DNA from: Ciona savignyi | Taxonomy: Eukaryota > Chordata > Ascidiacea > Phlebobranchia > Cionidae | Direction: 5' to 3' | Length of the DNA stretch: 64,000 nt | Assembly: GCA_000149265.1 (NCBI GenBank) | Contig: CH003110.1 | Span: forward strand, 466,725-530,724 | Shown here: piece after piece, positions 36,810 to 47,800 of the stretch | Layout of the letters: each line of letters starts with the position of its first letter | Numbering within the stretch: the stretch's first letter is position 1 | Made by a program: the position numbers and the translations under genes | The notes under the pieces: generated by a model | The model's database searches: none | Told to the model about the DNA's origin: nothing | Seen by the model: only the letters and a program-made list of their open reading frames with translations

Positions 36810-37359
36810 TTTTAAAGAATAAAAATATTATACTAATAATAAATTTAAAAGCAAAAAACATACAAACAAAAAAATTTTTACACTTTTAATACCGTACAAT
36901 TTCTGTAATGAAATAGATTAGGCTAGACTCCGAAGTCCAAACTGTACATCAAGAAACTTCAATTTGTAAAGCTTTTAAATCCGTAAATACCTGCAATCAC
37001 TGTATCCTAGAAAGCCTGCAATCAAAATCACCGAGATGTACCTGTAACTAGTAAGCAGAAAAAAGCTACAGTAAAATCTACGCTAACAAAACAAAGTCTA
37101 GCCTACTACAGTTTTGCCTGTATTTTCGCGCGAATTTTCCAAGCTTGTTGACCCGGAACCAGCGAACGACCTCTGCCGCAACAAAAATTCATAGAATTTA
37201 TTATAAAATCGTAAAATATTGGAAAAAATAATGCCTTAACCCAGGAAATTCCAGGATTAAGGAATCTCGGGTCAGCTAACCCGAGATCAGCCTTAAGCGA
37301 GCTTTCTGCATACCAAATTTCTTAACCCGGGATTAAGGGCGGGCCTTTTCATGGAAATT

Positions 37360-37845
37360 AACCTATAAGTAAATGTTTTCTTTTTTTTAATTGGAATAGA
37401 GTGTCTAATGTTTTAACATTTTACCGAATTTTAATAAAATTAGAGCAGCCGTTCAAGCGCTATGGCTACAAAATCTAATTTTTTAGAAAAAAAACGTTTT
37501 GGTTTTTAACGTCTGAGGGGAATTCTCCAAGATTCATTACCATAAATTTTAGTTTCAGCATATAAAGACCATGTTGTCTTACAAATGTCCAATTTTCATT
37601 GCGATTTCATTACTCCTTTTGGTAGATGTCGAGGCGACATGTCATGCTTGTTACAATCATGATTTAAGAACATATCCGTTTTTTTTGGGTATTTCCCTTG
37701 GTAATTTTATTATTTCTTGTGTTAAATTAGTGACTAATGCACTTACGTTCCACCAAATCTGATTTAAATTGTAACAGCCGTTCACGCGCTATGCCCAAAA
37801 AGGCTATTTTTAGAAAAAATTGCGTTTAGGTGTTTAAGGTCTAAG
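37360..37845 (-). mobile_element. Family-B repeat, 5' half
   Basis: Continues the copy broken at 32553: 'ttttttttaattgg' and 'agagtgtctaatg' match the internal junction seen in the 4.8-kb copy, then 'gtagatgtcgaggcgacatg'. Confidence 0.6.
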
Positions 37846-37854
37846 GGAAAAAAC

Positions 37855-38062
37855 AAAGGAGTTTACACACGGCAATCGTAGCATTACCTCGCGCCCACCG
37901 TCGGGTTACCGAAGGTACTGCAGAGTGTTGTGTATGATTCACACGTTTCTTTAATTTGTTATAACCCATTAATCCGCTGGGTTCAGGGAATGTCCATTAA
38001 GTAACTAGCCCAAGGACACAACCGACTAGCTATCGACCAGTTCCGAACCTACAAAACACACT
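37855..38062 (-). mobile_element. SINE, partial
   Basis: 'aggagtttacacacggcaat' to 'gaccagttccgaacctac'; tail and outer head missing. Confidence 0.7.
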
Positions 38063-38700
38063 GGTAATCTGATTTTTTTCTTGTGAAACTTATTGCGGTA
38101 AAGTAATCCTAAGCAAAAAGTAATCAATTAACAATATGTGTTATGTAACATGTGTATGATGTTAACCAATTAACTTGGACAAAAACTTGTGTGAATTGAA
38201 GCAGTTTGAAACAATAGTTCTTGGTTGTATGGACAATTTTTAGTTTGTTACATGCTTTGTAACATTAACATATTATTTTGTTACCAGTAAGAAATTCCGA
38301 AAAAATATTCAAAGAAGGTGTGTATTGTATGACATTGTTAAAACTTGCACTACTATTCCCTTAATTGCAATTTAAATATTTACAATAATAGATTATTTTA
38401 ACATATTCAATAAATAATACAGAAATATTTCATTAGTAGAAAAGTGATCCATGTTTATTCTCGTGGATTGGAAACTGCAAAAGCACCATTCTTTCACTGG
38501 ATCTAGCTAAGCTGCCATAAACTATAAAATACAACGACCGATGTAAGTACATATGTGCATTATTAACATAAAAAAACATTTCAGATATCTGAAAACACTT
38601 GTAAAGAAATCGTTGAATCGCTTGTGCTTGTTGGATTGTAATGTGCTCTGGGACCTCGGGTTATTCTCTTCAGAGAACTTTGCAAACTGAAATTTACATT
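38063..38700. other. Intergenic, nothing recognised
   Basis: AT-rich DNA between the transposon region and the receptor gene's 3' end. Confidence 0.4.
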
Positions 38701-38704
38701 CAAA

Positions 38705-38930
38705 TGCAAGTCACTTTCCGGACATTGCCTGAACCCAGCGGATTAATGGGTTCTACCAAATTGAAGGAACATGTCTATCATATACAACACACTGCAATAG
38801 CTCCGGTAACCCGACGATGGGCGCGAGGTGATCTGACGATTGCTCGTGTGTTAACCCCCTTGGTTTTCCCATTCACGGGGATAAAGATGAATATACTATC
38901 CTATCCTATCCTATCCTATACCACCCTAAT
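38705..38930 (+). mobile_element. SINE, head-less, at the 3' end of the receptor gene
   Basis: Body from 'cggacattgcctgaacccag' to 'actatcctatcctatcctat'; its tail ends a few bases beyond the receptor's stop codon (38936-38938 on the opposite strand), so it forms the start of the 3' UTR. Confidence 0.8.
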
Positions 38931-38935
38931 TTGGG

Positions 38936-41844
38936 TTAAACCCATCTAAGAAATCCGTTTAAAATCAAGATAATGAGGTCTACAGGCCCATAGAATAAAT
39001 TCGAAACTGACTTGGTATTTCCAGTTAATTGTTGAGTTCCCGATGATCGAGTTGTGATGTGACTTTGGATTTCCTTTCTTGCAGTTTTGTTGCGGACAAT
39101 AAACAGACAGAAGATGAAAAAACCTATAATGTCAAGATAACAAGATCATGGGGTGTATTTTTGTTGTGTTCTATTTGTTGCTTTGAATACATGCAATGAT
39201 TATTCATGTATTGTCTGTCCGGTTGGTCTAACGGTTAAGTGCGTCGCCTTTCAATCGAAAGGTTGCAGGTGCGATACTGGACGCTAGCTAGTAGGTTGTT
39301 TCCTTGGGCAAAGCACTTTACGGACATTGCTTGAGCACAGCGGATTAATGGGTTCTACCAAATTGAAGGAACGTGTCTATCATATACAACACATTGCAAT
39401 AGCTCCGGTAACCCGATGGTGGGTGCGAGGTGATCAAACGACATTCACGGGGATAAACATCCTATGTAAGAGGGTTTCTCGACATTTATATGTGACAACA
39501 TGGTATCACAATCATGAGAATTGCGTTTACAACCCGACCATTGTATCGCATAACAGCAAACCATCAAATATACTAGACAATAGACATACCTTGTAGAGAG
39601 TTGAGAACAGCAAAGATATATCCAAATGCTACAGTAGAGTCACCAATTCCTGTGATTCCAAACCCAAAGATCCAAGTCAATCCGAAAAGTACAAAGAGAG
39701 ACACAGACATGACTGCTTGCTTTCTTTGTGAGTCTGAATTGGCACGGGACTGCACAACATATTTGTCATAAATTTTTTTTTTGGGGGGTGGGGGTTGTTA
39801 AGCAAAAAAAACAACTTGCGCTAAGCATACAATTTGACTTTTTTTTGGCATAACAAAAAAAAATATAGCCGCCTTGGCGGTTTGTCATAAATTAAATAAA
39901 TATTTGCAACTTCTAATACATTGTGCCCACCTTTCTCACTCTATTTGCAGAGACTGAAGCAACCAGAACAGCGACATATGCAATGAAATTGAACGTCAAT
40001 ACAATGATCATAGGGATGAGGACAAGATATAAAACAACGCGAGTTTGCATCCAGCATCTGTGGGTATAACACAAGACATTTAGACTGGGAAAGGTGATAA
40101 TAATAAATCCATAATTTCACAGTTAAGCTACCACGGTTTCTTTGAAAGCCAACAGGTTGCTGTGCGTTTATTTCGGTGGATGTATGTAGTGAAAGTTATA
40201 CCTATCGTATACAAACCAGGTTTGTTTGTATACGTTTGTCAAACCTAAATAGACACATTTTAGCTTATGCTTTAGCAGGAAACGAGTAGGAAGAAAACGG
40301 TTATTTTTAATATAGATTAGCATGCGATTGATTGTATTCAAATTATTCAAAAGTATAAACGAAAGTCATGCTGGCAGTATGTTCGATATTCACATTAACC
40401 GGACCGATAATGACTATCGTATAAAATGACGACATTTTAGTATGTGGTGCAGAATTAGAATGATACAATCACATCTGTGAATCATAGCTGTAATTGTTAT
40501 CTTATGCCTTCTTTTTTGTCTTATGATATTAATATACCAAGTCTATAAGCTAGTCGGTTGTGTCTTTGGGCAAGGCACTTTACGGACATCACCTGAACAC
40601 AGCAGATTATTGGGTTATACCAAATTGAAGGAACGTGTCTATCATATAAAACACACTGAGATAGCTCCGGTAACCCGATGTTGGGCGCGACGTGATCTGA
40701 TGATTGCCCGTGTGTTAACCCACTGGTTTTCCCATTCACGGTGATAAACATAAATATTCTATCCCCCTATCCTATAAAACCTACACTTACTCTCCATCAT
40801 GTCCTCCCCTTCGATAAAGATTGAGGTCTACTGCACAAGTGATCGCCACAAATAAGCTTGGAACAAACCAACCCCAAATATGTGATAAGATGAACACGGT
40901 TTTCTCGTTCACGTGGGTACGGTTGTACAACGGCTGTGTTAAGTTGGTAATTATAAGTTAGTTCGTAATACAAAAAGTGGTACTTAAGTGCTTACGTACT
41001 AATCAACCAGGAAATTAGTAGCACCACAAGAATTACAGAATAATATAATGAAAGGAGGTTATAAATGTTAAATATGTGTTATCAGATAAATGTATATGAC
41101 CAAAACAATCGTTATTGCATATGTTATGACAGTGGTTCTTAAACTTGTTGGAGGTACCGAACCCCGCAAGTGTTATGCGGGCATTCACCGAACCCTTCGT
41201 TGAAATTTAAAATATATCTGTTAAAAAATTTAAGCCTAAAGTGAAGTTATCCTAATCTCCGCTGAACCCCTGATACTGACTCATCGAACCCCTGGGGTTC
41301 GATCGAACCCAGTTTAAGAACCACTGTGTTATGAACTAAAGTTGTCGATACCGTTATGATGACAAGACACAAGTTAACCGCTTCCACATTCATCCAAGCA
41401 AACGACGCAAGAAGAGAGAAATGAAGTAAAACACCGACAGCCAAACATGAATCCGGTGATGAATAAACAAAACTTTGATCGCTGAATATGAGGAGCAGAT
41501 TAAGCAGCAATAGCGCCATCGAGAGGTTTACAAGAAGGACCGTTCCTCTTAACCTTCCACCAATTCGGAGTTTGCTGCAAATAAATGACGGAATTTAGGT
41601 TTCATATTTTGTATTTGTATAGTTGTCCTATTTGTTTCTAGGGAATAAAAGGTTTAGCTGTGTGTTAGTGATTAAAGTAGTATACTTTACCAAAACACTC
41701 ATTTAACCATTTATGTTGCAAAACTTACGGGACGCATACAAAGCTTAGTATTGTGAGAAGGAGACAAAAACTTGAAATTGAGCTTCCAACAATTGACACG
41801 ATGTCCAACGCTTTGGTGTTCACTATTCCAGTATCATCTCGAGC
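38936..41844 (-). CDS. Receptor seven-transmembrane exons
   Basis: TM1 41729-41844 (ISSFCLLLTILSFVCV). TM2-TM3 41352-41574 (LSMALLLLNLLLIF, Cys of DSCLAVGVLLHFSLLASFAW, then NLCLVIIT). TM4 40791-40933 (ILSHIWGWFVPSLFVAITC). TM5 39931-40057, starting with the conserved extracellular-loop Cys-Trp (CWMQTRVVLYLVLIPMIIV). TM6-TM7 39590-39749 (LFGLTWIFGFGITG, FGYIFAVLNSLQ). Last exon 38936-39123 (GFFIFCLFIVRNKTARKEIQ) with a cytoplasmic tail of about 45 residues. The Trp of the TM6 WIFG motif and the NSLQGFF of TM7 are class B2 hallmarks. Confidence 0.92.
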
Positions 41845-44800
41845 CTAGGAATGTTTTGAAATGACGATAATAGAAGTACGACACCACGATATAACAATAG
41901 AAACGTTATAACACGAGCGATCGTCAGATTACATCGCACGCACCTTTGAGTTACCAGAGCTATTTTAGCGTGTTGTATATGATTCGTTCAGTTTTAGTAA
42001 AACGTAAAAATCCACTGGATTCAAACACTCTTATACCTAAGGACACAACCAATTCTTAGCGACCAGTTTCGAACTTTAAACCACTACACTAAGCTATCTA
42101 TTCTAGGTTTGGCGGCCGCGTCCGCTATATTTATTAATTTATATCCTTTTTTTTCTAATGACGTGTTTTAACGACTGTTCGTTTTGCCGTCTTTTCCCGT
42201 TCCTGTGTCGTAATTATATTCGTTTGCCATTTTTAAAAACTGGGACAAAAAATGAATAAATTAAAAACTAAAACTAAACTATTCCGAAGCACAATGGCAG
42301 CTACTAATGTGTGTTATTACGGAAGAAGTAAAAAAGATCTTTTAAACCAGTAAAGTAGCGAAGTTGGTGAGATGGTTGAAATGACAAACAACAGAGTCGG
42401 AAGTTTCTTTAACTTTTGAATTGACAACACCATTACTCCAACTTTGAATACCTTCGTCCCAAAACACACAAGATGGTCCCCTTCCATCACTACCATTGTT
42501 TATAGTCTGAATAAAATTTTATACAAGATTTTAAACTTCACTTGCAATAAATATAGAATGACAAGGTTGAAATACTTGATGTTTGTATCCAAACCAATTT
42601 GTCCGGCCGGTTAGTCTAATGGTTAAGTGCGTTGCCTTTCAATCGAAAGGTTGCAGGTGCGAAACCGGTCGCTAGCTAGTGGATTGTTTCTTTGGGCAAG
42701 GCACTTTACGGACATTGCCTGAACCCAGCAGATTAGTGGGTTCTACCAAATTGAAGGAACGTGTGAATCATACACAACCAACTGCAATAGCTCCGGTAAC
42801 CCGACAAGGCGCGAGGTGATATGACGATTGTCCGTGTGTTAACCCCTTTGGTTATATCCTATCCTATCATATCATTGTGTTTTACTAGTTGTTATTGGCA
42901 CAAGTAAAACTTCAGTCTCTAATATCTTGTGAAAATCACCCACACCAGAGAAAATAGCTCATTACTTTCCCCAAACTTATATTTTAGTTTAGTTTATTTA
43001 TTTTTTGCCCCAGTTTTTAAAAATGGCAAACAAATATTTTATTGACGAAACAAATTAACCCACCACATTAGTCATAAGTTGAACTATGACAGGATCAACC
43101 AGATTCGTGACGGATGTTCGACCAACTGCAGCTGACAAGACTACTACAGAATTTACATCATCGTATGTACCATTTGAAGATATGAATAACTTGTCGTTTG
43201 AAAACGCAAGAAAGCTAATGCGTTCAGACGTTCCAAGATTGGTGGACACTAAAACAAGGTAGGTTTTTAGTTTACTTTAATTTGCAATGAGTTACAAAGT
43301 TATATCGGCAAGTAAGATGATTAACTAACAATATATAATAAGGAAAGTTTAATTAATGAAATTTGGTCTATTTTCAAAATTAGCTTGTCTTAATCTAGAA
43401 CACATAAAATGAGCGACAGACAGAGTTTTAAAAACTTTTTTCAGTTAAGCGGGTTGAGATATGCAATGATTTAAATTACCAACCCGCACTGTTTGGTACC
43501 GAGATAGAACCAGTGACGTTGTCTGGTGATCCACTGCCAAAGAGATGAACTTGGTCTGAACGAAAACCCAGGTTGGAATTGGTTGGGAGGTTATCTACTC
43601 CAAATGAAGTTCGCACAAGATCTGTTGTTATATTAACCACAAGTTTGTTAGGATAGGATAGGATATTCATGTTTATCCCCGTGGATGGAAAAACCAAGGA
43701 GGTTAACACACGGGCAATCGTCAAATCACCTCGCGCCCACCATCGGGTTACCGGAGCTATTGCAGTGTGTTGTGTATGATAGACACGTTTCTTCAATTTG
43801 GTAGAACCCATTAATCCGCTGGGTTCAGGCAATGTCCGTAGAGTGCCTTGCTCAAGGACACAACCGTCTAGCTAGCGACCAGTTTCGCACCTGCAACCTT
43901 TTGATTGAAAGGCGACGCACTTAACCGCCAGGCTTACCGGCCGGACAAATATTGTTCTAATATTTAAAAGCACTTGATATACTCACCAGCACTAACAGCA
44001 GGTTGAATTGCAGCTATACCGACATTAGAAGTCACAGCTTCATAGACTCCATTCTCATCAAGTTCGACCTTTGTTCCAACAGATTCAATGGCAGCCAACA
44101 GTCTGGAAATTATGGAAACTTTATTTCTATTAATTTCGAATTCTATTTAGACCAGCGGTTCTCAAACTTTTTTAAAAATTTACGCAACGGTCCCCTAGCA
44201 ATTTTTTAAATGACTCACGGTCCCCTCGAAAAATAGGGAAATAAAAAGGAAAATTTAGCAAATTTAAATCCTAAAACAAAACATATTAACCCAGATGCAT
44301 GGCTTAAGGAAAAACAAGACGCGGTCCCGGAAAATTGTCTTGTGGACGCCACAAGACCACGGACCCCAGTTTGAAACCGCTGATTTAGACAGAGTGAATA
44401 CCTGTCAGTTCCAGTGCTGGCAACGAATACATCATCAGGAACATTTAACATGTTACTCACTACTGCCACGGCTGAAAGTGATACCTGTTCATGTAAAGCT
44501 ATGGTCAATTGCAAATAAAACAACTTTTTACTTTTATGCAATTTGCGATGTTTCCCACTAACTAGACCAGTGGTTCTTAACTCCTTTCAGTCGCGCCCCC
44601 CTTGAGATTTGTGATTCATGCTCACGCCTCACCTACTCAAAAATCAAATTTACGAAAAATAGAACAATAATTTATTTGCCATTACTCTGCTTTGTGTGAA
44701 GGATAGAACTTTTTTTTTGACAAAATTGTTTTTTAAAACTAGGTCACAGATTAATCTATTGGATTAGTGTTGACAAGAAATACGAGGTTTGACTGTAATT

Positions 44801-47800
44801 TAGAGCTGTTTTTCATCAATATGTCACTGTAATGCTCGCGCCCCCCTTGAGAAGCTTTTACCCTCCCCAAAGGGGGCGCGCCCCCCAGTTTAAGAACCCC
44901 TGAACTAGACTGTGGTAGATATGACAGTAAAACAACGAACCTGTTGTGTTATACTTGGTACATCCAGGACATTATCCAGAGCTTGTACAGTGTTAGTGAC
45001 ATCATCAGAGCTCAGTGATTCTGGGTTTGATGTTAGAATTTCCAGATCGTTAGCGACCGCTACTCTTTCTTCGGTCGAAGTTATGGTGACATTGGCAATA
45101 TTCTGGTTAGAATAGGATAGGATATGGATATTCATGTTAATCCCCGTGAATGGTAAAACCAAGGGGGTTATCACACAGGCAATCGTCAGATTACCTCGTA
45201 CCCATCGTCGGGTTACCGGAGTTATTGCATTGTGTTGTATATGATACACACGTTCCTTCAATTTGGTAGAACCCATTAATCCGCTAGGTTCAGGCATTGT
45301 CCGTAAAGTGCCTTGCACAAGGACACAACCGACTAGTTAGACTAGTTTCGCACCTGCAACCTTTCGATTGAAAGCCGACGCACTTAACCGCTAGACCAAC
45401 CGGCCGGAACACATTAAGACGGCGAAGGTTTGAAGAGATAGTGGTTCTGCACACCTGTATTCCTCTGTCACATGATGTCAACCAAATAGGAGTAGTGGAA
45501 GTTCCGTTCAATAAACAACTTCTAGTTCCATATGGTTTGCCGCCTGTGAAGCACAATATTTGGGTACCTCCAAATACTACAGGACCACTTGGAGCGCTTG
45601 GATCACTTAGACTGCTATGGAAAGTAATTCTAAACCTGTCCCAAACACTAATCTCAACTCCAGAACTAACTTTAACCCCAACCCTAACAATAATATCATT
45701 GCTTTTGTAATTACAAGGTATAGTAAGCGATTCAAGCGCTCCATGCGATCCAAGCGGTCCTGTAGTATTTAGAGGTACCGCAATATTTCAGTGTTTGAAT
45801 CGAACACTTGGAAGATTGTGACAACGAAACCCACCCCTTGCCAGAAAATTTGTCATGTAAGAGCAGTTGCGAGAAATTTTAGGTGGTTTTCAAATGTAAG
45901 ATAATCAATTTACTAAATACAAAAACAGTAAAATATCACTATTTGCCAGACTGTTGCCATGAAATATTATAAAAAAAATAGATGCTGGTGTCTTTGGTCA
46001 AACTTAAGTGACCAAACTAAATTGTATTATTCAAGCAAACCAACCCATTCATGCTTACTGTTTACAGTTTCGCTCCCACATGTCTCTAGACTTGAGCTTT
46101 GAAATCCAGCTTGTATTAGAGGGAACATGGCGTTTATCAGCAAAGTTGGGTGAACTAATGTTTCTTCCTTGCAAACAACTTTGAATAATAAGATATGGTT
46201 AAAAATATAGAACGGGGTTGTATGGTGTTGTGGTGTAGCATTTCGTATAATCTATATTTGTATTATTTTATGTCCTAAATATTTTGTGCTTTTACGTCGT
46301 TTATTTTTGCATTTGAAGTTTTCCGACTCTCACATATTATTACCCCACCTAAATTCCCCACAGTTAGTAAAACGTGTAGATGTAAAACGTCTCGCACGTA
46401 AACTTCTCGCACCTCGTAAATGCCGTATAAATTCTGGAAATTTGAATACGATAATAACCTACTAAAATAACCTGCAATAACGTACTTGAGATAACTTGCG
46501 TGAGTTGCGAATAAACCGTATATTGAATGAGACGCATAATACAACTAAACTGAATTAAGAGTTAGACTTCGAGTTTGAGATCAAGACTTTAAATATCGTG
46601 GCTACCATAATATTTGGTAGGCGTTCTATGGAGAGTAAACATATAGACTTTCCACTGCGCAGCTCGCCAGAGACCGCTAGACAGCCGGCTGAATCAAGCT
46701 CAGCCAACCTTAAGCAACCAGCTCTAAAAAAGCGCAAGCCCACACTGGCACCTGGTTGACAATCCACTTGAGTGGGAAAGTAGCCATCGATGCAGGAACA
46801 GTCACAGCTTTCAGTTGAGCTTAAAGAACATGGACCCATACATCCTTCACACTGGGATGGGCAAGCAATCACAGGATCTAATATAAAAAATAAATTTAAA
46901 TTTCGTTTCAACATTCTTGAAATTTTCTGAAAATTTAGATATCATGCTCCGAATAAAGTTCTGCGTTATTGTACAACCAAGAATGGGCTGCAACAAAGAA
47001 TGGGTTACAACTAGGGATGGGTTACAACTGATGATGGGGGGCAACTATGGTTACATCCAACAAAAAGCCGGTGCAAAACAATATAGACAAATCACATTCT
47101 AACTTACTTGTTCTATACAAAGTGTTGTTTGATTTAGCTCCAGCCCCAGCACCGTTGCGAGCTTTAACATTCACGCTGTACAACTCCCCTGGAGTAAGTG
47201 AGGTAAGGGTGGTGGAATTCCCTGTTGCAACTGTAGTGGCAGAAGTAGAATTCGCCGTCCATTCAACCACATAATCAACTATATCGTTCCCACCAGTTGG
47301 TGCTGTCCATGACACAACAATCGTGTTTGTTCCATCACTTCCCGGTGATAAACTTGGTGCAGCAGGAGCATTGGGTACTGGAAATTAGGAAATGATATTC
47401 ATGTTTATTCCCGTGAATGGGAAAACCAAGGGGGTTAACACACAGGCAATTGTCAGATAACCTCGCGCCCATCGTCGGATTACCGGAGCTATTACAGTGT
47501 GTTATGTTTGACACGGTCCTTTAATTTTGTAGAACCAATTTAGCCGCTGGGTTCAGGCAATGTCCATTAAATGCCTTGCCCAAGGACACAACCGACTAGC
47601 TAGTGACCAGTTTCGCACCTGCAACCTTTCGATTGAAAGGCGACGCACTTAACCGCTAGACAACCGGCCAGACGTTAAAATAAATTATGATTAAAATAAA
47701 TTTTAATAGAAAATAACTTTGGTTAGCTACAAATACGAAATAAAAATTAAATTAAACTTACACGTGCTAAGGAGAACAGGATTAGAAAGTACACTTGAAC

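Larger units (their letters stand above)
33066..37350. mobile_element. PIF/Harbinger-type DNA transposon, apparently complete
   Basis: Inverted terminal regions at 33150-33245 and 37262-37350 enclose the two genes typical of animal Harbingers: a Myb/SANT-like DNA-binding protein (+) and a DDE transposase (-), convergent. Both reading frames are intact, so activity in the recent past is plausible. The 3-bp target duplication (TWA) expected for the superfamily could not be fixed by eye because the outer borders are ambiguous. Confidence 0.8.
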
